From NCBI RefSeq assembly GCF_042684865.1, contig NZ_JBHUML010000005.1:507608-571607 (forward strand): 64,000 nucleotides of DNA, in the 5' to 3' direction. Positions 50,495 through 59,296 of this stretch are shown here, piece by piece (positions within the stretch are counted from its first letter, which is position 1; every line of letters begins with the position of its first letter). The notes beneath the pieces were generated by a model that was given only the letters and a program-made list of their open reading frames with translations, did no database searches and was not told the origin of the DNA. A program made the position numbers and the translations under genes. This stretch comes from Salibacterium lacus (lineage in GTDB: Bacteria; Bacillota; Bacilli; Bacillales; Marinococcaceae).

Positions 50495-52435
50495 ATGATT
50501 GTGCTGCAATGCGCGAATATAACGAAATCTTACGGGGTTGAAACCATTCTTGATGGGATTAAGCTCGAGATCAAAAAGAATGAAAGAGCCGCCCTCATCG
50601 GCCGTAACGGCTCCGGCAAATCAACCCTTCTGAAAATCATCGCCGGGGAACTTCCCTACGACGAAGGAGAAGTTACCACACCAAAAGGAACAAGAATCGG
50701 CTATCTTGATCAGCACACCGGTCTTGATTCCGACCGCACAATCTGGGACGAGATGCTTTCTGTTTTCGATGAACTACGGGAAATGGAAACGCAGCTGCGC
50801 AGCCTCGAGAATGCCATGGCCGATCCGGATGTGTACAATGACGAACAGAAATACGAGAAAACCTTAAAAGACTACGACAATCTTCAATATGATTTTCAGG
50901 AGCGCGGCGGTTATCAGTATGAAGCAGATATCCGCGGGATTCTGGCAGGGTTGAAGTTCGATCAATTTGACTACAATACACCGATTACAACGTTAAGCGG
51001 TGGGCAGAAAACAAGACTCGCTCTCGGTAAACTGCTGCTCTCCAAACCCGAAGTGCTCATTCTCGACGAACCGACGAACCACCTTGATATTGATACGCTC
51101 CGCTGGCTGGAGAACTTTTTGTCCAACTACGAAGGAGCGGTTCTGATTGTTTCGCACGACCGCTATTTTCTCGACAATATTGTTTCCAAAGTCTATGAAA
51201 TGTCACGGTCGGAAGCTCGGTTGTTTTACGGCAATTACAGCCGGTATCTGGAGAAAAAAGCCGAGGTTTACGAGCAGGAAATGAGAGAATATGAAAAACA
51301 ACAGAAAGAAATCGCCGAACTCGAAGACTTTGTTGCAAGAAATATCGCCCGCGACTCCACCTCCAAACGGGCGCAGAGCCGACGCAAAAAACTGGAAAAA
51401 ATGGAGATTAAGGAGAAGCCGCAGGGGGACGAAAAATCAGCCCGGTTCTCCTTTGATATCGAGCGACAGAGCGGCAATGAAGTGCTGAACATTTATGATC
51501 TGAATGTTTTTTATGAAGAGGAAAACCCTGTTATCCAGGACTTAACCCTTTCTGTCAAAAGGCAGGAAAGCATTGCGCTGATCGGGCCGAACGGTATCGG
51601 TAAAACGACGCTGCTAAAAGCGATTGCCGGACGCATCACGCCGGCTTCAGGCACTGTCCAGTACGGCACCAAAGTATCGGTTGGCTACTACGACCAGGAG
51701 CAGGGTGATCTTGATACCGGCAAAGACGTGCTTCATGAGCTGTGGGACGAGTATCCACTTAAAACAGAACGGGAAATCCGCACCGTTCTGGGAAATTTCC
51801 TTTTCACCGGCGAAGATGTGCTCAAGTCCGTTTCCAATCTGAGCGGCGGAGAAAAATCACGGCTCGCGCTCAGCAAGTTAATGATGAAAAAGGCCAACCT
51901 GCTGATTTTTGACGAGCCGACAAACCATCTTGACCTCGACAGCAAAGAAGTTCTCGAAGCCGCACTGATTAACTATCCGGGGACGCTGCTGTTTGTGTCC
52001 CACGACCGTTACTTTCTCAACCGGATGGCTTCCAAGATTGTTGAACTCGATCAGTCCGGGATTCAGGAATATCCGGGCGACTACGATTACTATGTGATGA
52101 AAAAGGATGAAGAACGCCAGCGCGCCGAACTCCGCGCCCAGGAGCAGCCGCCTGCAGCCGACACCCAGACCGGGGCTCCCGGCGAAGACAAAAAAGCATT
52201 CCTCGAGGACAAAGAAGCCAAGAAACAGGAGCGCAGACGGCAGCGGGATATTGAAGATACAGAACAGCAGATTGAAGCACTCGAAACGAAGATCGAACAG
52301 CTCGAAGAAGAAATGTTGTCGCCTGATGTGTATGAAGACCACGAAAAAGCAGCCGAGATGCAGCAGCAGGTCCATGATGCGAAAGAGCAGCTCGATGCCT
52401 ATATGGAAAAATGGGAAGCCCTGCAGCTCGGGTAA
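50495..52435 (+). CDS. ydiF: ABC-F family ATPase (YdiF)
   Basis: A 646-residue soluble twin-ATPase. First ATPase: Walker A GRNGSGKST (36-44), signature LSGGQKTRLALGKLL; linker with YDDY-like coiled coil FVARNIARDSTSKRAQSRRK; second ATPase: GPNGIGKTT, LSGGEKSRLALSKLM. The C terminus is a long coiled coil (about 560-646). ABC-F proteins act on the ribosome to relieve stalling or give antibiotic protection. B. subtilis YdiF also lies beside tsaD. AAAAGGATG precedes ATG 50495. A terminator follows 13 nt after the stop. Confidence 0.93.
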   Translation: MIVLQCANITKSYGVETILDGIKLEIKKNERAALIGRNGSGKSTLLKIIAGELPYDEGEVTTPKGTRIGYLDQHTGLDSDRTIWDEMLSVFDELREMETQLRSLENAMADPDVYNDEQKYEKTLKDYDNLQYDFQERGGYQYEADIRGILAGLKFDQFDYNTPITTLSGGQKTRLALGKLLLSKPEVLILDEPTNHLDIDTLRWLENFLSNYEGAVLIVSHDRYFLDNIVSKVYEMSRSEARLFYGNYSRYLEKKAEVYEQEMREYEKQQKEIAELEDFVARNIARDSTSKRAQSRRKKLEKMEIKEKPQGDEKSARFSFDIERQSGNEVLNIYDLNVFYEEENPVIQDLTLSVKRQESIALIGPNGIGKTTLLKAIAGRITPASGTVQYGTKVSVGYYDQEQGDLDTGKDVLHELWDEYPLKTEREIRTVLGNFLFTGEDVLKSVSNLSGGEKSRLALSKLMMKKANLLIFDEPTNHLDLDSKEVLEAALINYPGTLLFVSHDRYFLNRMASKIVELDQSGIQEYPGDYDYYVMKKDEERQRAELRAQEQPPAADTQTGAPGEDKKAFLEDKEAKKQERRRQRDIEDTEQQIEALETKIEQLEEEMLSPDVYEDHEKAAEMQQQVHDAKEQLDAYMEKWEALQLG

Positions 52436-52448
52436 AGACTATGCTGAC

Positions 52449-52480
52449 AGCCACTATGATTCGTTCATAGTGGCTTTTTT
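52449..52480 (+). terminator. Terminator of ydiF
   Basis: AGCCACTATG (52449-52458) with CATAGTGGCT (52466-52475) followed by TTTTTTT. Confidence 0.9.
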
Positions 52481-54555
52481 TCGGCCGGGCGGCGGATTAT
52501 ATCGGCGAAATGGTATTCCATGTTCCACGCGTACCGCACGCAGAGCAGATAAAACATCGAGGTCGCAGCAGCCACGGCTCCGGAGTCATTCAGAAGCAGC
52601 AGAAAGATCGAACCGGCGGCCCCTGCTTTCACCACAAGCTGCCGGGACGGCCTCATTCTCGTCTTTTTTTCAATCAGCAAATAAAAAGCAGCGATCGCGT
52701 AACTTGTAATCAGCAGTTTCGTCCAGTTGGAATGAAAAATGATCTTGATATTCATCTCCACCTTTCGAACGAAAAGCGCGCGCAGCTCTTCCCATTCTCC
52801 CTGCAGGAGCTGCTGGAACGCTGCACCGATGTGGGAAGGACCTCCGGTGAACGAAAGCCCCCAGAGCAGCACACCTAAAAAAAGCATTCCCCCGGATACA
52901 GCCGCCAATACTTTTTTCCAGCCGGCGTGTTGGAACTCCTTTGTCCAAAGGGTGCCAAACATCAGGCCGGACGCGATCGTCACGCCGGCGTTTTTTCCAA
53001 GAGCTGCACTTCCGGTGATAATCAAAAAAACGAGAAGCAGCGGAAGGACCGCCTTTTTCCTATACCGCAGCACCGGTTCCAGACAGACGATGGCCGCAAC
53101 GGTAAAGAAGCCGCCGAGCTCGTTGCCGATACCGCTGTAGCGGGCGCCGATCAATGGGTCATACCCGAGATAAGACCGCTGAATGGCATAGGCGCCGTTT
53201 AGAAGATCGATGCTTAACAGCACGGTCAACAGGAGGGAAAGGAGGAGCGGAGCCTTCTGACGGGCCAAAATAGAGACGACAGCACCTATCACAAGAGCAG
53301 CAGCTGTCACGCTTCCTGTATAAAGGGCAATGTTATCCACAGGCCGGCCGACAAGAGCCGGAATTAGAACAAAAGCAATCGGCGAGGCCATTCCGGTCGA
53401 TACAGCGGCATGCATCCACCGCGGTGGGGCAGACTTTTCTCTTTTTTCATAAAGAAAGGCAGCGGCAAGCAGAAGAATCAGGACAAAAATGTAGGAGGAA
53501 AGCACAGGCGCCCGCGTGTCATGAATCGTCTGCATCCCCCGCAGCTCTGACCGCGTTTCCTTAAGATCTACCTTTTCGCCGGCTGCCAATGGGGGCTCCG
53601 TTCCTTCGGAAAACACTGCCGCCAGCGCAGGCGCGGCATCCACGACGCTTCCAAGATAAGGAAGGCCGGTCGATGTGGAAAAAAGTCCACGCACCGTTGT
53701 GTCTTTATCACCTGTCCACTTCGCAAATGGAATCATGTCATCTGTGGATGGATCGACCCCCATAAGAAACAGTGGCTGTTCTCTTTGTTTCATATCGTGT
53801 AGAGCCTGCACCAGCGGTTGAAAAGGTCTGTTTCCGGAAATATGTTGGTCTTCATGTTGGAACCGGGCGATATCCCCCCATTCCACCACTGCCAGACTCG
53901 AGGAAGTATGCCGCTGGATGTTATCCACCCAGTCCTGTGTTTTCTGTGGATTCATTCTCCAGCCCCCGGGAGCGGAACTGTCTTTATCCACAACCGCACG
54001 ACGGCTTCCGTAAGTCCTGCCTTGAAAATCGGTTGTTAAAAAAGGGGCATAACTCTGCCTCTTCCCCCGCCTGTCACTGTGTCCGGCAAACCAAACGGCA
54101 GCACCGTCTGCGCGCAGCGTCTCCGAAAGTGTCCCCGGAGCGGCGCTGTACCCGCCCTTCTCATTCTCCGCATGGATCGCTGCAAAGCCGGGAAGGTGAT
54201 AGGAAAAAAACTCTCCTTCCGTCGTACGCCGCGTCCAGTCACTCAGCGACACCTGATTCGTTTCAGCACGCGCCCCGGCGCTCAGGGTCAACATTTCATC
54301 CACAGGGGATACCGGTCCTGCTGTAACCCGGTTCAGTGCCCCAATGACCGCTCCTTCCGCCAGCTTTTTATCCTCCAGCAGCAGAAAGTAATCTTCCATC
54401 GTTAAGCCGGGAACGAGCACCAGCACAGCATGCTGTTCTTCCGCCCGGGCCTCGTGCAGCGGAGTACACAACAAAGAGAGTATCACCCCGAGGATAAAAA
54501 TCCAAAACCCTTGTTTTCCCGTTTTATCCCGAAATCGTGTGACGTCTTTTTCCAT
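52465..54555 (-). CDS. Large membrane protein with an alkaline-phosphatase-like ectodomain
   Basis: A 696-residue protein. A signal-anchor-like helix (about 15-35) is followed by an extracytoplasmic region to about 360 containing LVLVPGLTMEDYFLL, WFAGHSDRRGKRQSY and LFLMGVDPSTDDMIP, which look like a divergent alkaline phosphatase/sulfatase-superfamily fold; the classical catalytic residues are not evident. Then come about ten helices (about 372-660) with YSGIGNELGGFFTVAAIV and LGKNAGVTIASG. I do not recognise a named family, though similar proteins occur in Gram-positives. ATG 54555 has AAGGAGG 8 nt upstream. Its promoter region overlaps a cluster of DnaA-type boxes. Confidence 0.65.
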   Translation of the reverse strand: MEKDVTRFRDKTGKQGFWIFILGVILSLLCTPLHEARAEEQHAVLVLVPGLTMEDYFLLLEDKKLAEGAVIGALNRVTAGPVSPVDEMLTLSAGARAETNQVSLSDWTRRTTEGEFFSYHLPGFAAIHAENEKGGYSAAPGTLSETLRADGAAVWFAGHSDRRGKRQSYAPFLTTDFQGRTYGSRRAVVDKDSSAPGGWRMNPQKTQDWVDNIQRHTSSSLAVVEWGDIARFQHEDQHISGNRPFQPLVQALHDMKQREQPLFLMGVDPSTDDMIPFAKWTGDKDTTVRGLFSTSTGLPYLGSVVDAAPALAAVFSEGTEPPLAAGEKVDLKETRSELRGMQTIHDTRAPVLSSYIFVLILLLAAAFLYEKREKSAPPRWMHAAVSTGMASPIAFVLIPALVGRPVDNIALYTGSVTAAALVIGAVVSILARQKAPLLLSLLLTVLLSIDLLNGAYAIQRSYLGYDPLIGARYSGIGNELGGFFTVAAIVCLEPVLRYRKKAVLPLLLVFLIITGSAALGKNAGVTIASGLMFGTLWTKEFQHAGWKKVLAAVSGGMLFLGVLLWGLSFTGGPSHIGAAFQQLLQGEWEELRALFVRKVEMNIKIIFHSNWTKLLITSYAIAAFYLLIEKKTRMRPSRQLVVKAGAAGSIFLLLLNDSGAVAAATSMFYLLCVRYAWNMEYHFADIIRRPAEKKPL

Positions 54556-54571
54556 GTCCTTCCTCCTTGAT

Positions 54572-54746
54572 CCATCCACACTATCAACAAGGTTATCAAC
54601 ATACAAACACCTATCTGCCTGTGTTTTCTGAACTTATACACAAATAAACTGTAGTTATACACATATTTGCTATTCACATCGCTTTCCCCTGATTTATTAG
54701 TTTTCCACGTATTTATCCCCATTATCCACAAGATGACTTTTACACA
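54572..54746 (+). promoter_or_regulatory. Cluster of DnaA boxes between tsaD and ydiF
   Basis: Nine DnaA-box-like words in 175 bp, all on the plus strand: CCATCCACA 54572, CTATCAACA 54581, TTATCAACA 54593, TTATACACA 54634 and 54655, CTATTCACA 54670, TTATCCCCA 54713, the perfect TTATCCACA 54722, and TTTTACACA 54738. The surrounding DNA is AT-rich. B. subtilis has oriC-distant DnaA-box clusters, one of them beside gcp (tsaD) as I recall, so this may be its counterpart. It may also control the neighbouring membrane gene. Confidence 0.8.
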
Positions 54747-55089
54747 GTCTCAACAATCTTTACTTTATGGAGATAAAAGCACACAGATTCTTAACATAGA
54801 TGGACACCATGTGTTGCAGCGGCCATTCTCTGATGGATATCGGGGGGAAACGGTCGGTAGGCGGTGTCTATCGACCATTACCACATAGAAATGAGCTACG
54901 AATGGCCGCTGGAAGTCTCTAGTGACCATTTGTAAGAAACTTTAGTGGACGAACCGCTCTTAGAACTGTTCTAACGACCAATTCACGGGTCGTTCAGAGT
55001 ACAGGCTGCCCCGAAAACCAGGGATAGGGGCTGGGTGCTTTATGCTGGAGCTTCAATAACCAGCACAGAATCATAAAAAAAGCCTGACC
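54747..55089. repeat. Intergenic repeat region with ATCGACCA elements
   Basis: No gene. GTCTATCGACCATTACC at about 54867-54883 and later CGACCAATTCACGGGTCGTT (about 54976) recur as a family at 63.1-63.7 kb (GTCTATCGACCAATACC at about 63096). The element looks like a decayed mobile or extragenic repeat. Confidence 0.55.
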
Positions 55090-56112
55090 TCAATATAAGG
55101 CCAAGCCTGGTACACCATTTAAATCCCAACCGGCGGTGATTCCTTTTTTCCACTGAATGTGGGCGGCTGCCCCTATCATCGCCGCATTATCGGTGCAGTA
55201 CCGGAAAGGCGGGATCGTCAATTCCGCAGGGCTTTCCTTGAAAGCGTCTTCCATCGCCGCGCGCAGTCCCTGGTTGGCTGCGACACCTCCGGCAAGTACG
55301 ACCTGCTGTACCCCGTATTCTTCAGCGGCACGTTTGGTTTTTTCCACAAGCACTTCAATGACGCTTGCCTGAAAGCTCGCGGCGACATCGGCTGTGGATA
55401 ACGTTTCCCCGCGTTGTTCTGCATTGTGGACGGTATTGAGGACCGCTGACTTCAAACCGCTGAAGCTGAAATCAAACGAGCCCTCTTCAAGCCATGCAAT
55501 GGGAAGCGGGATGTCCGCTTTACCGGCGGACGCCAGTTTATCCACCTGGGGTCCTCCCGGGTAAGGAAGACCGAACGTTCGGGCCACTTTGTCATAGGCT
55601 TCTCCGGCTGCATCATCGCGGGTGCGCCCGATAACTTCATAGTCCCCCTCCCCGCGCAGCAGGACAAGATCGGTATGACCGCCGGATACGACAAGTGCAA
55701 GCGCCGGATAACGCCATTCCCGTTCGAGCCGCGCCGCCTGAATATGACCGGCGATATGATGAACAGGGAGAAGCGGAAGTCCGCTGGTAAAAGCAGCTGC
55801 CTTGGCGGCGTTCACTCCAACCAGGAGCGCTCCAACCAGACCCGGGCCTTCTGTCACGGCAATGCCGTCGAGTTCGGAAAACGTAAGACCGGCCTCTTGC
55901 AGTGCTTCTTCTATGATTATCGTTATGGTTTCGGTGTGGTGGCGCGATGCAATTTCCGGTACCACACCTCCGAACCGCTTGTGGCTCTCAATCTGCGACG
56001 CCACGACATTCGATAGTACGATGTTGCCGCCCTGTACTACCGCTGCTGCTGTTTCGTCACAGCTTGTTTCAATCGCAAGCAGCCGTTCCGATTCAGTTGA
56101 ATTTGTAGTCAT
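55090..56112 (-). CDS. tsaD: tRNA threonylcarbamoyladenosine (t6A) transferase TsaD
   Basis: A 340-residue ASKHA-fold protein: LLAIETSCDETAAAVV (about 11-26), the metal His pair in HHIAGH, FGGVVPEIASR, and SGGHTDLVLL. It transfers threonylcarbamoyl to A37 of tRNAs reading ANN codons, with TsaB and TsaE. ATG 56112 overlaps the end of rimI by 20 nt. The last gene of a five-gene block thiL-tsaE-tsaB-rimI-tsaD, all overlapping or within 16 nt. Confidence 0.97.
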   Translation of the reverse strand: MTTNSTESERLLAIETSCDETAAAVVQGGNIVLSNVVASQIESHKRFGGVVPEIASRHHTETITIIIEEALQEAGLTFSELDGIAVTEGPGLVGALLVGVNAAKAAAFTSGLPLLPVHHIAGHIQAARLEREWRYPALALVVSGGHTDLVLLRGEGDYEVIGRTRDDAAGEAYDKVARTFGLPYPGGPQVDKLASAGKADIPLPIAWLEEGSFDFSFSGLKSAVLNTVHNAEQRGETLSTADVAASFQASVIEVLVEKTKRAAEEYGVQQVVLAGGVAANQGLRAAMEDAFKESPAELTIPPFRYCTDNAAMIGAAAHIQWKKGITAGWDLNGVPGLALY

Positions 56113-56560
56113 CTATATTCACCCACATTACCAAAGCATCTTCTTTATTGTCGGCATAGTAATTTTTCCGGATGCCGCCCGGCTGGAATCCGAGTTTTTT
56201 GTACAGGGACTGGGCAATGAGATTGCTCACCCTTACTTCAAGCGTCATCGTTACCGCTCCGTAGGCATGCGCCATATCGAGCACATTTTTCATGAGGAGT
56301 TCCCCGAGTTTGTAACCCCGGTAGGCCGAATGAATCGCAATATTAGTGATATGGGCTTCGTCAATAATGATCCATACCCCGCAGTACCCGATAATATCGC
56401 TTCCCCATTCCACGACCAGATAATGAGCAAACTGATTGTTCATCAGTTCATTAAAAAAGGCGTATTTCGTCCACGGCATCTGGAAGGCGTCATGCTCCAC
56501 CTTGAGAATTCCCTCCAGATCCCGCTCCTCCATGAAACGAATGACGGGAGTGTTATTCAT
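56093..56560 (-). CDS. rimI: Ribosomal-protein alanine N-acetyltransferase RimI-type
   Basis: A 155-residue GNAT protein: VIRFMEERDLEGILKVEHDAF and a typical acetyl-CoA loop IAIHSAYRGYKLGELLMKNV (about 80-99), then the C-terminal LYKKLGFQPGGIRKNYY. In E. coli RimI acetylates ribosomal protein S18; the B. subtilis homolog YdiD is uncharacterised to my knowledge. ATG 56560 lies inside the last codons of tsaB (8-nt overlap), with AAGAAGGA upstream, so it is coupled to it. Confidence 0.93.
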   Translation of the reverse strand: MNNTPVIRFMEERDLEGILKVEHDAFQMPWTKYAFFNELMNNQFAHYLVVEWGSDIIGYCGVWIIIDEAHITNIAIHSAYRGYKLGELLMKNVLDMAHAYGAVTMTLEVRVSNLIAQSLYKKLGFQPGGIRKNYYADNKEDALVMWVNIDDYKFN

Positions 56561-57257
56561 AGGTGCGTCCTTCTTCCGCAGCGTACCATTTCTTTTCCGC
56601 CTCTGCCATCTGGGCGTATTCAGGGACAAGGGAATGCGGAGGCTGCGGCTCCATCTGCGCGGTAAGGCTGATAAGATCCGAGGGCCGCGGCCGGTTCACA
56701 GCATCCGTTCCAAACACGGCACGTTCTCCAAGAGCTTCTTCAATAGCCGCCTGGTGCTGTTTGATGTCTCTGCTCAAAAAAAGCACAGGTTCCTCTGTTT
56801 CCTGCAGCTTTTCCAGCCAGTCCTCAAGGGACGTCACCTGGTCCGCACGTTCCGTTGTAAGAATGCCATGTCGAACCTTGTACAGCCCGGTGTAGACTCT
56901 TCCCCTGCGTGCATCCGCAAACGGACAAATCCATCCTGAAAAGTAAGTGCCGCCCGCTGCCAGCTGCATCAAACTCGATATGCCGTACACCGGAATGCCG
57001 AGGGACCACGCCATCGTTTTGGCCGTTGTCACACCGATCCGGACACCCGTGTAGGAGCCCGGTCCTTTTGCTGCAGCTATCGCATCCAGTTCTTTCGGTG
57101 CCACCTCCACTTCCTCCATCATTTGATGAATGGCAGGCATTAAACGAAGAGAATGATTTTTTTTGAAGTTCGTGATATACTCCGCCAAGATTCCGTTTTC
57201 TGAGGAAAGTGCCGTCCCCATCACGTGACTTGACGTATCAATCGCAAGTATTTTCAT
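56553..57257 (-). CDS. tsaB: t6A dimerisation subunit TsaB
   Basis: A 234-residue ASKHA-fold paralog of TsaD: MKILAIDTSSHVMGTAL at the start and AAAKGPGSYTGVRIGV (about 73-88), the classic YeaZ motif. It lacks the TsaD metal histidines and acts as the partner of TsaD. ATG 57257 overlaps tsaE by 20 nt; the reading frame continues 14 codons upstream without support. Confidence 0.96.
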   Translation of the reverse strand: MKILAIDTSSHVMGTALSSENGILAEYITNFKKNHSLRLMPAIHQMMEEVEVAPKELDAIAAAKGPGSYTGVRIGVTTAKTMAWSLGIPVYGISSLMQLAAGGTYFSGWICPFADARRGRVYTGLYKVRHGILTTERADQVTSLEDWLEKLQETEEPVLFLSRDIKQHQAAIEEALGERAVFGTDAVNRPRPSDLISLTAQMEPQPPHSLVPEYAQMAEAEKKWYAAEEGRTYE

Positions 57258-57711
57258 GATTCTCAAGCTCCTTGCATCGTTCCATAAAGCTTTTTCCAAC
57301 AGGAGTGTACCGGATGATACGCTCGTCTTCCCCGCAACGTTCCATTATGATATGCAGCCGGTTTTCAGGCAGCAGATCCTCGATTTTTCCGGCCCATTCC
57401 ACGACACAGACCCCGTCGCCTTCCAGGTATTCTTCCAGTCCGATTTCATCGGCTTCTTCCCCGTCCAGACGGTAGAGATCCATGTGATATAGAGGCAGTG
57501 TGCCGCTGTATTCTTTTATGATGGTAAAGGTAGGGCTGTTCACGATTTCTTTTACCTGAAGTGCCTCTGCCAGGCCCTTCGTGAAATGGGTTTTTCCTGC
57601 ACCCAGGTCCCCATCGAGTGTAATAACATCCCCGCTCTGCACCACAGAACCGAGCTTTTCACCGAGCTGAATGGTCTCTGACGGGGAATGGCTTGTAAGT
57701 GAAAAAGACAT
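57238..57711 (-). CDS. tsaE: t6A ATPase TsaE
   Basis: A 157-residue P-loop protein: Walker A GDLGAGKTHFT (about 33-43), switch-like SPTFTIIKEY, and MDLYRLDGEEADEIGLEEYL with the catalytic Asp/Glu cluster. It drives the TsaBD complex with ATP. ATG 57711 has GGCGGA 6 nt upstream, 16 nt after thiL. Confidence 0.96.
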   Translation of the reverse strand: MSFSLTSHSPSETIQLGEKLGSVVQSGDVITLDGDLGAGKTHFTKGLAEALQVKEIVNSPTFTIIKEYSGTLPLYHMDLYRLDGEEADEIGLEEYLEGDGVCVVEWAGKIEDLLPENRLHIIMERCGEDERIIRYTPVGKSFMERCKELENHENTCD

Positions 57712-57727
57712 GAAGATCCGCCTGCCT

Positions 57728-58720
57728 TTATGATTGAAAATGGTTGTATCCTTTTTTGGGAAGTCTTTGCTCCCCGTTCCCGTCCAGCAGCGTGACAAGA
57801 GAGTCTCCTTCTTTCACCTTTCCGATGTCATAAAGAGAAAGCCCTTCCTGCTTCATGTTCTGCTGAAGCAGGGGCCAGTCTTTTTCACGGACCGTTCCAA
57901 TCAGTTCAAAATCTTCCCCGCCGTAAAAAATCCAGTCCCAGTATGTATCTTCCGGGAACTCCTCTTTTAATTCGCCGGCAACCGGTATATCCTGCTTGTT
58001 TAACTGCAGGTGTACGCCGGAGGCTTCGGCGATTTCATTCGCTTCACTGGCAAGTCCGTCACTGATATCGTTTAAGGAAGCAGACGGAGCGCTCCCGGCA
58101 ATCACCCTGCCTTCTTTTACTCTCGGACAAGGATTCCGGTGATACGCCGTCAATGTCTGAAACGGCTGCGGGCACGCGCTCTCTCTTCCGTGCTCGAGAA
58201 GCCATTCCAGACCGGCTGCTGACCGGCCGGTAGGATTTGTGACAAAGACAATGTCTCCAGGACGTGCGTTTCTTCGTACAAGATGCCTGCCCTTTTCGAC
58301 TCTTCCATGGGCCGTGACAGAAATAACAAGTCCGGTACCCGACGACACAGTGTCCCCGCCGATCATATCCATATGATACTCACCAGCCAGTGCTCCCATT
58401 CCATTGTAAACATCCTGAAGTTCTTCATCCGTCCACGAGGAAGGCACCGCAATGGAAACGATATAATAAACAGGGATGCCGCCCATCGCGGCGATATCAC
58501 TGATATTCACGGCGAGTGCTTTATAGCCGGTATCATAAGCACTCATCGTCTGCTTTTTGAAATGAACCTCTTCCACCATTGTATCGACACATAATATCTC
58601 GTCAAAACCTTCTTCAGCCGCATAAACCGCCGCATCATCACCAATGCCTTCAATCACACCGGGATGACTGTGACGCTCAGGCGTGTGCTGCTGAATCCAT
58701 TCAAATTCATCTTTGGGCAT
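57728..58720 (-). CDS. thiL: Thiamine-monophosphate kinase ThiL
   Basis: A 330-residue AIR-synthase-fold enzyme: GIGDDAAVY (Mg/nucleotide site near 28-36), VDTMVEEVHF (about 51-60), MIGGDTVSS (about 120-128), and the C-terminal DWIFYGGEDFELIGTV. It converts thiamine phosphate to the diphosphate. ATG 58720 with AAAGGATG upstream is chosen over the ATG at 58729. First gene of the thiL-tsaE-tsaB-rimI-tsaD operon; a tRNA gene lies 128 nt upstream. Confidence 0.95.
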   Translation of the reverse strand: MPKDEFEWIQQHTPERHSHPGVIEGIGDDAAVYAAEEGFDEILCVDTMVEEVHFKKQTMSAYDTGYKALAVNISDIAAMGGIPVYYIVSIAVPSSWTDEELQDVYNGMGALAGEYHMDMIGGDTVSSGTGLVISVTAHGRVEKGRHLVRRNARPGDIVFVTNPTGRSAAGLEWLLEHGRESACPQPFQTLTAYHRNPCPRVKEGRVIAGSAPSASLNDISDGLASEANEIAEASGVHLQLNKQDIPVAGELKEEFPEDTYWDWIFYGGEDFELIGTVREKDWPLLQQNMKQEGLSLYDIGKVKEGDSLVTLLDGNGEQRLPKKGYNHFQS

Positions 58721-58805
58721 CGAGGACATCCTTTTGTGCGTATCATTTCTTCCAGTGTAACGCATTGCAGAAGAAAACGCACCGCCTTTGATTTCCAATA
58801 TAGAT

Positions 58806-58831
58806 AAAAAAAAAGCCTTCTACGGGCTTTT
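58806..58831 (-). terminator. Terminator of the initiator tRNA
   Basis: AAAAGCC/GGCTTTT stem with an A-run on the left (58806-58814), which is a T-run on the minus strand. It lies 17 nt past the tRNA 3' end. Confidence 0.82.
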
Positions 58832-58847
58832 GTACATTTCGTATAAT

Positions 58848-58924
<77 letters not shown>

Positions 58925-59086
58925 ATGTAATAAATGTGCGCTCTGTTAACGCTACTTTTATAATATACCATATGCTTTTCAGGATGACAAGGGCATAATA
59001 AAATTTTTTCTTGTCCAATTGTGACGGAAATGTTACATTAATTATAAGAAAATTAAGATATTTAATAGGAAGAAGGAGGTGGCATC

Positions 59087-59230
59087 ATGAACACCTGGAA
59101 ATACTTGCGTGCGGCGCTGCTGGCTAACGTCCTCGTTCTTGTAACGTTTGTGTTTCTGCCGATTATGTTATTGACCGACAACATCAGTATTTACCAGGAC
59201 TTCATTCAATATATGAACAATAACAAATAG
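59087..59230 (+). CDS. Short membrane peptide (47 residues)
   Basis: Open from ATG 59087 to TAG: MNTWKYLRAALLANVLVLVT, one strong helix (about 9-29) and a hydrophilic end with NNNK. AGAAGGAGGTGG 6 nt upstream is one of the best ribosome sites in the window, and a terminator follows, so it is very likely expressed. It matches no named family known to me. It lies between the tRNA-fMet gene and a PLP lyase. Confidence 0.75.
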   Translation: MNTWKYLRAALLANVLVLVTFVFLPIMLLTDNISIYQDFIQYMNNNK

Positions 59231-59241
59231 TATAAAAGATG

Positions 59242-59279
59242 AAAAAAGCCCCTCCCCTATGGATGGTGGGATGGGCTTT
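59242..59279. terminator. Terminator between the short peptide gene and the PLP lyase
   Basis: AAAGCCC (59245-59251) and GGGCTTT (59273-59279). On the minus strand it is followed by TTTTTTC; on the plus strand by GTGCTG, so it mainly ends the lyase gene. Confidence 0.8.
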
Positions 59280-59296
59280 GTGCTGTATGACGTGTT

